NCBI GenBank assembly: GCA_017311185.1
Contig: JAESUZ010000457.1
Location: 310,001 to 374,000, forward strand
Origin: Proteles cristata cristata
Lineage: Eukaryota > Chordata > Mammalia > Carnivora > Hyaenidae
Reading direction: 5' to 3'
Length of the DNA: 64,000 bases
Below are positions 34,994 through 45,744 of the stretch, in pieces. Every line of letters starts with the position of its first letter. The stretch's first letter is position 1. The notes under the pieces are model-generated. The model saw only the letters and a list, made by a program, of their open reading frames with translations. It ran no database searches and was not told where the DNA came from. The position numbers were made by a program, and so were the translations under genes.

Positions 34994-35641
34994 TAGAAGG
35001 ATCTCAATACAGTCTCCTGAAGATATCAAATATATTCAAGCAGATGTATTAGGTTGTTACACACTTTTAATATAATAGCTTGAAATCTTGTCTATAATAA
35101 TGAAATAAATATCACAGTTAGTTGTAGGAAGAGATGTAAATAAGTACAAAAACTACTGGCTAATTCAGCTGGCAAAATACAAGCTGTGTTTACCACTCAT
35201 TTCATACTTGGCAAACTCTGCCTCTCCTTGGAAGAAAAGTTAAGATGTTACCTGGAAGAAATCATTCTCCCTTTTATGTTACCATATATTAAATATTAAA
35301 TATCTATGGTTTGGGGTCAAAACACTCAAGAATCTTCTAATTACATCTGAAACTCTTTTAAGGGTAGAACTTTTTTGTTGGATCACTAAGTTTGTACATC
35401 CAAAGTTTAGATTTCAAATATGATGGCTCCATCTGAATGGAATATAAGAATATAATTAATCCAAGACTAAAAGTAGTTTTCTTGTGTCAATTTTATTTCA
35501 TTTCTTTTGGCCCATCATTGAGCTGTACTGATGGTACATTATAGTTCTGAATGAAACAGACTAAATTCCTCTGTCTTTACAATGTGCTCTGTTCTCCAAA
35601 CTAGGCTTTTAAGGGTATAAATCAAGAGTAGAAACAAGAAA
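34994..35641. other. Unique AT-rich intronic sequence
   Basis: No repeat or exon recognised. Confidence 0.42.
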
Positions 35642-35850
35642 GGGGGATGCCTGGGTGGCTCAGTCGGTTAAGCATCCGACTTCTGCTCAGGTCATGATAT
35701 CACAGTTTGTGAATTCAAACCCTGCATTGGGCTCCATGCTGACAGCTCAGAGCCTGGAGCCTGCTTTCCATTCTGTGTCTCCCTCTCTTTCTGCCCTTCC
35801 CCTGCCTGCACTCTGTCTCTCTCTCTCTCAAAAATAAATAAACATTTTAA
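35642..35850 (+). mobile_element. CanSINE, full length
   Basis: gggggatgcctgggtggctc, agtcggttaagcatccgact, tctgctcaggtcatgatatc, gacagctcagagcctggagc, CT-rich stretch and aaaaataaataaacatttta tail. No clear TSD was found. Confidence 0.95.
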
Positions 35851-36004
35851 AATCTGTACTTTGAGGAATGTCTCTGCTCTTCACTCATGATACTTTTGTG
35901 TTTCTTCCCCTCCCCCAGGTGATAGGACAGTCACACCTTTAGCCTTGCTTGAGGAAGCCATTTTAGAAGTCCTTGTTTATACTCTCAGTAATTATTGATG
36001 TTGT

Positions 36005-36170
36005 CAGACATTTAAAATTATATGTATCTCATTGGTGTGAAATGGGATTTTATTTTAATTTGCATTTCCCTGAATATTAGAAAGTTTGAGCATCTTTCCA
36101 CCTAGTATTAGCCACTTAGGTTCTTTTTCTGTGAAATGGCCTGCTCCTCTAGTAAATTATTTTTCTTTAT
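36005..36170 (-). mobile_element. Old L1 ORF2 fragment, antisense
   Basis: tatctcattggtgtgaaatg, ttttaatttgcatttccctg, gtttgagcatctttccacct are the antisense of a well-known L1 ORF2 region. Ends approximate. Confidence 0.7.
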
Positions 36171-36862
36171 TTTCAATAAGAATGCATCTATTTAAATGCA
36201 TTTATTAAAATCCTTAATGTACAAAAATAAATAAATAAATAAACATAAAAAATTTTTAAAAAGCAAGATATCTCAAGAAGGCCACTGTGCTGTCTTCTAG
36301 TTAGCAGAGCAAGACTGGTTACAGTTTGAAGCAGGCAAGATTAAAGCAAAATAATTTAGAATCTACTCGACGTGTGTCTTGTCATTCTTGATGATATATC
36401 TGACTTTAAAGATGATGTACTAAGGAGACTCTGGATTCTGTTGTCTTCCTTGGAAGAGGGCTGAATTTGTTTTAGCAGGGCAGTAGATTACTGGAGGGTC
36501 ATATCTAGTGCTGGTTTTAGGCTTTTCTCTAACAAAGTCTGTTCTGGTTGTGCTCTCAATCCTGGGATGTTGTCCCCATAGGATCTGAATGGGAAGTTTG
36601 AGCCATTTACCTTACCTTTTACCATTTACCTTAAAACACTGGGGACTTGAACTCTACAGTCTGTCTCTCCAGAGCTGTGGCTGTGAAATCTTTACTTAGC
36701 AATTCCAGCCTTTTAGCTGTTGTGTCCCCCACTCCCCACTACATGGTGTCCCCCTCAGCATGGACAATTCAGGGGTCAGTCAGAACATCAGGGGAATTTA
36801 TATGTATGCTTTAGGGCTCCCCTGCTGTCAAGCCTCTCTTTCTGGGATGCCTCCCAATTTCT
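36171..36862. other. Unique intronic sequence
   Basis: A short A/T tract with AAAT repeats at 36225-36260 may be a decayed retroelement tail. Otherwise nothing recognised. The last 18 bases (36845-36862) are the left TSD of the next SINE. Confidence 0.42.
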
Positions 36863-37084
36863 CTTTAAAAAAATTTTTTTTTAATGTTTTATTTATTTCC
36901 AGGAGAGAGAGACAGCGTGAGCAGGGGAGGGTCAGAGAGAGAGGGAGTCACACACTGAAACAGGCTCCAGGCTCCAAGCTGGCAGTCAGCACAGAGCCCG
37001 ACGCGGGGCTCGAACCCACGAACGGTGAGATCATAACCTAAGCGAAAGTCGGATGCTTAACCGACTAAGCCACCCAGGCGCCCC
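36863..37084 (-). mobile_element. Young CanSINE (gcagt subfamily), antisense, 18-bp TSD
   Basis: T-rich start, aggagagagagacagcgtga, agctggcagtcagcacagag, cccgacgcggggctcgaacc, cgaccgacta-type end (accgactaagccacccaggc gcccc). A perfect 18-base TSD (ggatgcctcccaatttct) lies at 36845-36862 and 37085-37102. High CpG content and a perfect TSD point to a recent insertion. Confidence 0.97.
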
Positions 37085-37102
37085 GGATGCCTCCCAATTT
37101 CT

Positions 37103-39569
37103 AGATCTTCCAGTAGCTAGAAAAAAGTCTAATCTCATGTGCCTCAGCCCAATAACATCACTGTTTTCTGTTTTAGCTCTATCCTCCATGCACTGCACAC
37201 ACTATGGAGATTCACAGAGGAAGAGCTGATAGGTATGGTTTCCTTCTTTCAAGTTTCATACTCCTTCCAGTTTCTATTGGCTTTTTTCACTTTTCAGAGC
37301 TTTTAAACAATTGTTTTTTTGTTATTTTGTCCAGAGTCCATAATTATTCCTACTGGAACATTAATCCAACAAGCTACTCTACCTTGAATGGGAGTCAAAA
37401 GTCCAGAGTATACTCTATGTCATCACCTGGGGCAGAAAATTTACAGTAAAACTCAGCTCACAAAAACTTGCTGTTAGTCACATTAAGTTCTCCATGGAAC
37501 TAATGCAGCCTGAAGTAACCATGCAGCCCAGTGGTAAATAAGGACTCGGGGAAAGTGAAGGTTAGTGGCGTAGGCTGGCAAGATTTGATAAAGGGCTAGG
37601 AGGTAATCTAACTGCATAGTAACTTCTATCAATAAACCAAAGATTAGACAAAGAGGGTCCTCAATACAGTTGGAGCTTACCTTACCGGATGAGATGCTAC
37701 ATAATCCCACAGCCCTCAACTACAAATATTTGAAGGTCAAGGCAACCTAAAAAAGCATCTGTGGCAGTCCTGATGTCTCTGACAGGTGATATCCAAAGGC
37801 TCAGAGGCAAGAATGTGTGCTAGAGGACAAATGATATTGGAAACCAGTTACCGCCAAGGGAACAAAATCATGTTCTACTTCTTTCGGAGTCTGGAGGTTC
37901 TCTTACATGTTTCCCATAAGTGTCAAATTTTGACATTCTACATGAAGTTGGCAAATTGAAAATCACAGCAACAGAAGGTAGGTGTTTAATAAGTGCCTTT
38001 CAAGTCCAGACAAATTTGTGAAGCTTCAGAAATAGGAAAGAAAGGTAGGCAGAAAATATAAAATTTCTGACTAAATCTGGCCATTACAACAAGCACAGAA
38101 ACATATTAGTGCTTAACTTTTTTAAAAGAAGAAAAATAAAATCCGGCTAAATTCCTGAATTCATGAAGAACAAAATAATAACCACTGCAATTTCTGTTCA
38201 AAGGAAAGAGGAAAGGTATACACAAAAGAGGAGGGAGGGGTTCCACTCTGTTCTTGCCCCAGAACCCCATCATATTCCCTGCTACATGCTAATGACATTT
38301 TGGTCCCCTGTCAGAACTTAGGATTTTGTGTCATTGCTGGCTAGCTTATGTCTTTCTAGGTGCTTGCATGTCATTGTAGGATTGTTGGAACTGAAAACAC
38401 ATTCAAAGAAATCCTTAAAGAAACCAACATAATTATTTTGAGACCAAAAAAATGTGGAGGCAACATAAACCTTGTGACGCATTAACCTTGGTCATCACAT
38501 CACAGAAGCCAGATGCAAATGTACATATTTACTACATAAACCAGGACAAATCTCGGGCTCATTTAAGAAGAGGCCAGTCAGAGATAATGAAGACCCCTCT
38601 TGCTACTCCAATGCCCAAAGACAGGTTCCACATATACTCAAAGATGCTGGCATGCAGCTCACCTGATCTGCTTGGAGAGTGAGTTTGTGCAACGGGTGGG
38701 TAAAAGGACTTAGCGGATTTTCAAAGGCAGGAAGAGTTCACATCATTACTTCCTCCCATCTCTTCTCACATAAGCATTGAATTTCAGGGCATTTCATATA
38801 GATCTAAGGACAAATCTATTAAAATAATTCTCTTAAGAATGACCCTTTTGATGTTTGAGAAACATGGTTTTGTTGTAGTTTCAGGGAGGAATACAAATAA
38901 CTTTATTATCCTATGAGAGACTCCAATGTTTAAGTTTTCTCGTCATAGCTCAAATAAGCTGGACCAGACTGTCATGGTTATCTGCATAAAAAACCTTCAA
39001 TCTCCTAGGTAACATTAAGATAAGGAGACAGGCAAAGGGGCTATTTTTCAGTCTGAAGATGGAAGCTACAAATCCCACGGGGGTCCTGCACTGAGGAAAC
39101 AAGGTCCTGCCTCCTCACCTCCAAGAGGTTGGCTGTCAAGTGCCTGTAGGTGGAAGGGCTGGTGAGAGCAGTGTTCTCTTTCCCTGAGTCTATGACACAG
39201 AATAAAATTGAGTGGCTTACTCTCAGTGATTTCAGGCGAATGGTTCTTTCCAAAGATACAGGGTTCCTTTGAGAAAGATTCAAGTACCAAAGAGACTTTG
39301 ATTTCTTCATGATCACAGTTGCATCCTGTGAAGGATAGCATGCTTTTCAGGGACACAGATGTGCGCACAGATGTTTTCTTGTCAATTTCATTCAAAGATG
39401 CACAATGCAGTGGTTACATTTGCCAGGCTGCTCTAACTCTGGCCAGGATAACTAGGAAGTATACAACATAGCCTTGCTCTCGTGGAGTTTATAGACCCAT
39501 TGAAGAAGCAAGAGTTAGGTGCACAAACACACAAGTTGGAGGATTGTAAAAGGCAGGCTCTACCCCCCA
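37103..39569. other. Unique intronic sequence
   Basis: No exon or repeat recognised over about 2.5 kb. Mostly AT-rich, with no open frame carrying a domain. Confidence 0.42.
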
Positions 39570-39650
39570 AACACATATGTATGTATGTGCACACACATCT
39601 ATCTATATGTGTATATATATTTGTACACATACATGTATCATATACATGCT
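39570..39650. repeat. Complex TATG/CA/TATC low-complexity tract
   Basis: acacatatgtatgtatgtgc, acacacatctatctatatgt, gtatatatatttgtacacat, acatgtatcatatacatg. Alternating purine-pyrimidine sequence with many short palindromes. Confidence 0.8.
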
Positions 39651-40190
39651 TATTGCTGCATAATGACTATTCCAAAAAGTAGTGGTTTAAGGCAACAGAA
39701 CTTCTTTTACTATGTCTCACATTTCTGGGGGGTAAATAGCCCTTAGTTGGCTTCTCACACAATTGCGATGACTTAGCATTTGGAACTGGAAATGTGATTC
39801 CTACTCACTGCCTTTCTGGCACCTGAGTTGGGGAGTCTCAAACACCTGGGAGGCTGGATCTGCTTGGGCTCCTTGACCTCTCTTTCTGTTTCAGTGTAGT
39901 TTCTCCACATGGTCTTTCCTCGGGGTCTCTCTGGCATGAGGACTTCTCAGATGGTGGCTCAGAGCTACAAGGCACAAGTTTCAAAACAGAAAGCCAGAGG
40001 AGGAAGTTGCATGGTCTTTTATAATCTAGCCTGGGAAGTCATACAGAGGGTGGTTACTAAGGTACGGCAGACGTCAAGGGGGAGGAACAAGATTCTGGAA
40101 GAGGACTTGATCCTTTCGTTATCACTGTGACCACTTTGGAAGATGCAATCTGCCACTACTTACCTCTATCTGAAAGTGAGAACTACATCT
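39651..40190. repeat. Ancient interspersed repeat, family not named
   Basis: ttattgctgcataatgacta, aaaagtagtggtttaaggca, acagaacttcttttactatg, ctcacatttctggggggtaa, ggcttctcacacaattgcga, gtcttttataatctagcctg, ggaagtcatacagagggtgg. This follows a common mammalian repeat ('attgctgtgtaacaaattac ... aaacttagtggcttaaaac ... tctcacagtttctgtgggtc'). Orientation and family are not settled. Confidence 0.6.
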
Positions 40191-40604
40191 ATGGCCACAT
40201 TTACAACAATTCTTTATCTATATTAACATGTATCAGACAGTGAATGGTACTTGGGGTCAGGAAGAAAAATATCAGCATGAGCCAGAGCAGTGAAGACTGC
40301 ATGGGTGAGTCAGATATGTGGAGCCTCAAAGAAGGAAGGGCTTACATACCTACAGAGGAAGCATTCCACGTGTACAGGAAGCAGAGACAGAGGTGTGGGG
40401 GTGGGAAGGAGCAAAGCCATTTCCTGTTCTAATGGGGTGGGTACTGTTCAATGTGTTTCTCCTTGAATGAACAGCCAAGTTCTTTAGGAGAAAAAGTAAG
40501 AGGTACTAATGTGTTAAACTATCACCATTTCCCTTACATGATCTTTCCTAATGCTCATGGCTATTCCCAGAGCTCTGCTTTGCAGAAGGGGCACTGAGGT
40601 CTAG
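40191..40604. other. Unique intronic sequence
   Basis: No repeat recognised. 40588-40604 is the left TSD of the next SINE. Confidence 0.42.
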
Positions 40605-40801
40605 GGGCGCCTGGGTGACTTTCGCTTGGGTCATGATCTCGCGGTTCGTGGGTTCGAGCCCCGCATCGGGCTCTGTGCTGACTGCCAGCTCAGAGCCTGG
40701 AGCCTGTGTCAGTGTGTGACTCCCTCTCTCTCTGACCCTCCCCTGCTCATGCTGTCTCTCTCTCTCCTAGAAATAAATACAACATTTAAAAAAAAAAGGG
40801 G
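40605..40801 (+). mobile_element. Young CanSINE with internal deletion of the A-box region, 17-bp TSD
   Basis: gggcgcctgggtg is followed directly by actttcgcttgggtcatga, so about 21 bases of the tRNA-like head (normally gctcagtcggttaagcgtcc g) are missing. The rest is intact: tcgtgggttcgagccccgca, gtgctgactgccagctcaga, A-rich tail. A perfect 17-base TSD ggggcactgaggtctag lies at 40588-40604 and 40802-40818. Confidence 0.95.
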
Positions 40802-40818
40802 GGGGCACTGAGGTCTAG

Positions 40819-41142
40819 CTCACAAAGCAAGAATGATCCTGGGGCCAGATCTAAATCAAGTGCCCTTTCTACTGCACCCTAGTAGCTACGTTTTCACCGA
40901 GGCTCAGAGAAAGCAAGCACGTGCTTATGCAAAACCTAGCTTTGTTTTTGTTTTGTTTTGTTTTGTTTTTTCCCAAAGGAAAAGACTTCACCCAGAATCT
41001 AAGAAAGCACATGGGATTGCATTAAATTTCATGGTGAATTAGAACCCAGAATGGGACCCAAGACTAAAACTGGCCAGTTTTCCTGATTAGACATTTACTA
41101 AGCCTGGGGCTATAGAACATAACTTTGGCATGCATTGGAATT
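40819..41142. other. Unique intronic sequence
   Basis: A (GTTTT)n-like run at about 40944-40972 is the only low-complexity element. Confidence 0.42.
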
Positions 41143-41562
41143 CTGGTCCACTGCGATGAACATTGGGGTACATGTGCTCCTATGCATCAACATTTCTGTA
41201 TCCCTTGGGTAAATTCCTAGCAGTGCTATTGCTGGGTCATAGGGAGTTCTATTGTTAGTTTCCTGAGGAACCTCCACACTGTTTTCCAGAGGGGCTGTAC
41301 CAGTTTACATTCCCACCAACAGTGTAGGAGGGTGCCCGTTTCTCCACATCCGCGCCAGCATCTAGAGTTCTCTGATTGGCTCATTTTAGCCACCTCTGAC
41401 TGAGGCGTGAGTGTATCTATACGATGGAATACTACATGGCGTGAGAAACAATGAAATCTGGCCATGTGTAGCAACATGGATGGACCTTGAGGGTGTTATG
41501 CTGAGCGAAATAAGTCAGGCAGAAGACAAATATCATATATGTGCACGTATAGGAGGATTAGG
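41143..41562 (+). mobile_element. L1 with inverted 5' segment, 3' end lost in an assembly gap
   Basis: 41143-41406 is antisense L1 ORF2 (gcagtgctattgctgggtca, gaggaacctccacactgttt, cattcccaccaacagtgtag, tctccacatccgcgccagca). From about 41407 it switches to sense L1 just downstream in the same element (gtgtatctatacgatggaat, gaaatctggccatgtgtagc, gggtgttatgctgagcgaaa, cgtataggaggattagg). The head-to-head order indicates twin priming. The 3' UTR and A tail should lie in the gap. Inverted part, minus strand, encodes the ORF2 C-terminal motif [20 protein letters not shown]. Confidence 0.9.
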
Positions 41563-41662
41563 NNNNNNNNNNNNNNNNNNNNNNNNNNNNNNNNNNNNNN
41601 NNNNNNNNNNNNNNNNNNNNNNNNNNNNNNNNNNNNNNNNNNNNNNNNNNNNNNNNNNNNNN
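41563..41662. other. Assembly gap (100 N)
   Basis: Exactly 100 N bases, a conventional size for a gap of unknown length. It separates the L1 3' portion from a GGAA-rich tract, so the missing sequence probably holds the L1 3' UTR, A tail and more of the purine repeat. Confidence 0.98.
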
Positions 41663-41787
41663 AAGGAGGGGAGGGAAGGAAAGGAAGGAGGAAGGAAGAG
41701 GGGAAAAGAAGGAAGGAAGGAAGGAAGGAAGGAAGGAAGGAAGGAAGGAAGGAAGGAAGGAAGGAAGGAAGGGAGGGAGGGAGGGAG
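41663..41787. repeat. GGAA/GGGA polypurine microsatellite
   Basis: Begins aaggaggggagggaaggaaa, becomes a pure (AAGG)n run from about 41709 to 41771, then (GGGA)n to 41787. All bases on the plus strand are purines. It abuts the assembly gap, so its true length is unknown. Confidence 0.96.
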
Positions 41788-42029
41788 AAGTTAACTGCTG
41801 TCTCTCCTTCCCTGGGGCCCCACCCAGCTCAGGTAGGGTATGTGAGGAAAGGCAGTTGGTGGTGGTATCCCCGGCATCCAAGTACAAGGCTGGCAGTGAG
41901 GACGCATTCTCCCTAAGGAACAGCGGGGCCAAGTACATGTGCTTCAAAGGATTATTAACATAACAGAGTTATTAATGCATGGGAAGTGGGGAAAAGGCAA
42001 ACCTGAATTTTACTGAAGTTCCACATTTA

Positions 42030-42292
42030 TTTTCTTTTAATATTTCTTTTAAATATTTATTTAATATAATAATAAAATTATATTTTAATTTTTTTATGTT
42101 TTATTTATTTCTGAGAGAGAGAGAGAGAGCAGGGGAGGGTCAGAGAGAGAGGGAGACACAGAATCTGAAACAGGCTCCAGGCTCTGAGCTAGCTGTCAGC
42201 ACAGAGCCCAACACGGGCTCAAACCCACGAACAGCAAGATCATGACCTGAGCCGAAGTTGGACACTAAACCGTCTGAGCCACCAGGCACCCC
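42030..42292 (-). mobile_element. CanSINE, antisense, with long AT-rich tail
   Basis: SINE body at about 42087-42292: ttatttatttctgagagaga, agctagctgtcagcacagag, gatcatgacctgagccgaag, tgagccaccaggcacccc. The tail has expanded to about 57 bases of T/AT-rich sequence (42030-42086). TSD gaagttccacattta (42015-42029) versus gaagctccacatttta (42294-42309). Confidence 0.93.
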
Positions 42293-42309
42293 AGAAGCTC
42301 CACATTTTA

Positions 42310-42753
42310 AAATATGAAAAACACGGTTTCTGCTCATTGAAAAGCAAAGCAAAGATAATCCAAATTTTAAAAGTGGCAGTGACATTTTAAGTCATTTAAG
42401 TCATTAAGTCACTCAGAGACTGTAACATCTGCAGAGGCACATTTCTAACACTTCTGAGGGAAGGCAATGAGCAAGGGCGAGAAGATTAAGTCCCTGAATC
42501 CCCTCGAGGCAGATCGCATATTATTTTGTGCAAAGAGCCGAGGCAATCTGTGTCCTTCAGGAAAGGGGGCATGGAAAGTGGGTTGTGGAACAACCAAACC
42601 AAAACACAATGTTCATTTTCAACACCAGTGTCTTCAATAAAATCTTCACCCTACCCTCCAAATCTTACACCTCTGACTGTGTTAATCACTGAAACATTAC
42701 TGTCTTTTATCAGACTTCCAGACTTTATCAGTTGTTTAAATATGATGTTCTTG
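42310..42753. other. Unique intronic sequence
   Basis: Short tandem-like catttaagtcattaagtcac near 42390. No gene recognised. The last 16 bases are the left TSD of the next SINE. Confidence 0.42.
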
Positions 42754-43163
42754 GGGAGCCTGGGTGGCTCAGTTGGTTAAGCATCTGACTCTTGGTTTTG
42801 GCTCAGGTCATGATCTCATGGTTCATGGAGCTCGAGCCCCACTTTGGGCTCTGAGTTGGAAGCATGGGGCCTGCTTGCGATTCTCTGCATCCCTCTCTCT
42901 CTTCTCTGCCTCTCTCTCTAATAAATATTTTTTTTTAATTTATTATTTCTAGGAGAGAGAGAGCGAGACAGCATGAGCAGGGGAGGGTCAGAAAGAGAGG
43001 GAGTCACAGACTGAAACAGGCTCCAGGCTCTGAGCTGGCAGTCAGCACAGAGCTCGACGCGGGGCTCAAACCCACGAACGCGAGATCATGACCTAAGCGA
43101 AAGTCGGATGCTCAACCGACTAAGCCACCCAGGCGCCCCTCTAATAAATATTTTTAAATAAAT
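42754..43163 (+). mobile_element. Host CanSINE interrupted by a younger SINE, 16-bp TSD
   Basis: The head gggagcctgggtggctcagt, the older-type gcatctgactcttggttttg and a CT-rich region run to about 42932. The tail resumes at 43139-43163 (ctaataaatatttttaaata). A perfect outer TSD aaatatgatgttcttg lies at 42738-42753 and 43164-43179. The interruption is the antisense SINE listed next. Confidence 0.95.
42933..43138 (-). mobile_element. Young CanSINE (gcagt subfamily) nested in a SINE tail, 17-bp TSD
   Basis: Body reads aggagagagagagcgagaca, agctggcagtcagcacagag, ctcgacgcggggctcaaacc, cgactaagccacccaggcgc. Its own perfect 17-base TSD ctctaataaatattttt lies at 42916-42932 and 43139-43155, inside the A-rich tail of the host SINE. 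Confidence 0.97.
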
Positions 43164-43179
43164 AAATATGATGTTCTTG

Positions 43180-44342
43180 AACCTTTTTTTAATAAAAAGC
43201 ACTTAATTATGCAGATGATAACACCTAGACATCCTTTCCCCAGAAAACCAGTAGTTCAGTAACAAACTCAAGGGCCCTTAGGCTCTGACTTGCCTCTCTC
43301 AGGCTTTGTGAATGGAGTAGGATGGAGTGAGTATCAGGAGACATTTTTCAACTGCCAGCTTTCTCATGAGTCTGAGAAGACTTTATGTCCTGAAGAAGTG
43401 GACCAGGAGCCATTTTCTCAATTCCCACATGGCCATGAGTTGTGAGTGGGAGAGGTGCTACCCTGGGCTGAAGGTTGAGTTCCGTTTCACTACTGTCCAT
43501 AGGGACAGATGGGTGGACAGGTGGCCTCTGAGGTCAAGAGGACAGTCTGAGTGAACGGGCCACTGATGATCAGGTAGTGTGGCTTCCATGATCCCTGGCA
43601 GTCTTCAGAAGTTTATAAGTTAGGAAAAATATAGGAATTCAGCATCACATGCACACACACAAATGATAGAAACTTTATTCCCAAAGACATTCCCGACTAC
43701 CTTCTACACAAAGGTTCCATGAGCGAGTGTTGGATTCAGAAAGAAAACGGGGCAACATTAAATTCTATTACTCAGGATAGAAAAGGGAATGGCATATTCC
43801 AGAGAGAGAGCTACCTACCATGTGCTAACATACAGGCCACCAAATAAAAAGACCACATGTTATAAAGTACACTCGTCCCTAACACTTTTCGGGACATAAT
43901 TTGATTTTTTTCCATGCTCAAAAGACAGTTTAGGACCCACAGATCCTTAAGGCCACTATTAAACTCAACAAGCTAAAACTCTACTGACAAGTACCCTGGT
44001 GCCTTTGAATAGTGGTTTCTGGCTAATAGAATCCTGGAACAACACTACACTTTTACTTTGCTTCCAAAGACCCTTGAGCTCCTTTGAAAAATTAAGTTGG
44101 GGGAAAATTTATAACAGAGAAAAATATGTACATGTTTAGAATATAACTACCAAACTTTAGGTGTTCAGTAAATGTAAATTACTAAGTGAAAACAGAGGAA
44201 TTGAGTCTATGTAGAATATATTACTATGGAATTTACTTAATTTTCTTGAGTCATGTACCACGTAATAATATAGTCATGATTTCTCTGTGACTGTAATTAA
44301 AATAATATAAAATAAAGTGCAACACTTGCCATTAAAACCTAT
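43180..44342. other. Unique intronic sequence
   Basis: No exon or repeat recognised; AT-rich from 43650. Confidence 0.42.
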
Positions 44343-44548
44343 TTGTTTAATGTTTATTTTTATTTTTGAAAGAGAGACAGCAAAAGAGAAAGAGCATGCA
44401 TGGGGGGTAGGCTGAGGGAGAGGGGGACAGAGGATTTGAAGTGGGCTGTGAAGAGAGCCCCCAGTGCAGGGCTCAAACTCAAAAACGGTGAAATCATGAC
44501 CTGAGCCGAAGTCAAGACACTTAACCGACTATGCCATCCAGGTGCCCC
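44343..44548 (-). mobile_element. CanSINE, antisense, older
   Basis: tgtttaatgtttatttttat, gaaagagagacagcaaaaga, gatttgaagtgggctgtgaa, gaaatcatgacctgagccga, accgactatgccatccaggt gcccc. TSD aaaacctat at 44334-44342 and 44549-44557. Confidence 0.94.
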
Positions 44549-44557
44549 AAAACCTAT

Positions 44558-45529
44558 AACCTTAACTAAGGATTCCGAAACATGAATGTTTATGTAAGTA
44601 AATACACTGAGAAAATAAAAAGCTCACAGAGTCAATGGGTCAATCCTGTTGAGAAAGAAGCCTGCACCTTTACTTATTAGTCCCTGCGAATGGGACTGAG
44701 AGTCTAGTAATTCTTCATTGCATTGCAGGATGATGCAGAACAGAATCCAACCCATGAAATTCTCTAACCAAAAACCAGGATCCTATGTCAATACCCCTGA
44801 ATAACTTCTCCAACTAGGCCTGGGAGTGCTCAAGGCAGGAAGGAGGAGGTGCAATCAATCCTCAGAGGTGAGCAGGGAACAGAGCTGAGGTTAGAGGTCC
44901 AGCTCAGTGCTCCAAAGCACTTGCTCTCTGACCTCTGTTTGGCCCAGAGGAGGGAACTAAGCACTGCCTGAGGTCCCATGATTCCAGCTGTATCTGTGGG
45001 ACGGAAGCCAGAGTAAATAGGAGCAGTCACATTACCCAGAGCATGCTAATTTCTCTTGCTTAGTATATGAAAGTCTCCCTTGGTGATGTCTTCCCATCCC
45101 CATCGGTCTCTGGAGAAGGGGGTATAAGGACATAGGGTCTGTTTGGGCTACAGTGAACAATCAACATGCAGAGAGGGTTATGGATTCATCCCCCAATTTA
45201 GCCTAGATTCAAAGAAGGAAATAACCCACATATCTGGCCTCATCAGGAAAAAACAAACAAAACAAAACTCTGCAGGGACTTTGACAACCAAATTGAAGTG
45301 GCAGCTAACCACGAAGAGACATCATTCTGAGAGGCTTGGAACAGAGCTTTGTGACCTCAGGGTAGTATCAGCACCTTGGGGATCAGCAAGTATTTCTAGA
45401 ATTCAGTAGCTATGTCTCACCCTATAAATTCACTGGGAAGTTGGTGTGGTGTACAGATCTTTGTCCTTCCTCTTTTCCACTCAATGACTGACTAGGTTTA
45501 GTGGCTGTGACTGACTCAAGATGGAACCT
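44558..45529. other. Unique intronic sequence
   Basis: No exon or repeat recognised. Confidence 0.42.
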
Positions 45530-45733
45530 TTTTTTTCTTAAAGTTTATTTACTTATTTTGGGAGACAGAGACAGTGTGAGCGGGGGAGGGACAGAGAAAG
45601 AGAGAGTATCTCAAGCAGTCTCCACACTATCAGCACAGAGCACATGTGGGGCTCAATCTCATGAACCGTGAGATCATGACCTGAGCAGAAATCAAGAGGC
45701 AGATGCTTAACCGACTGAGCCATCCAGGTGCCC
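45530..45733 (-). mobile_element. CanSINE, antisense
   Basis: Starts with a T-run and taaagtttatttacttattt, then ggagacagagacagtgtgag, gtgagatcatgacctgagca, ccgactgagccatccaggtg ccc. TSD caagatggaac at 45517-45527 and 45734-45744. Confidence 0.94.
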
Positions 45734-45744
45734 CAAGATGGAAC

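Noticed and set aside
41411..41947. Open frames across the N gap with K/E/G-rich or S/F/L/P-rich tails
   Set aside because: They are created by the GGAA repeat and unknown bases in the gap, not coding sequence.
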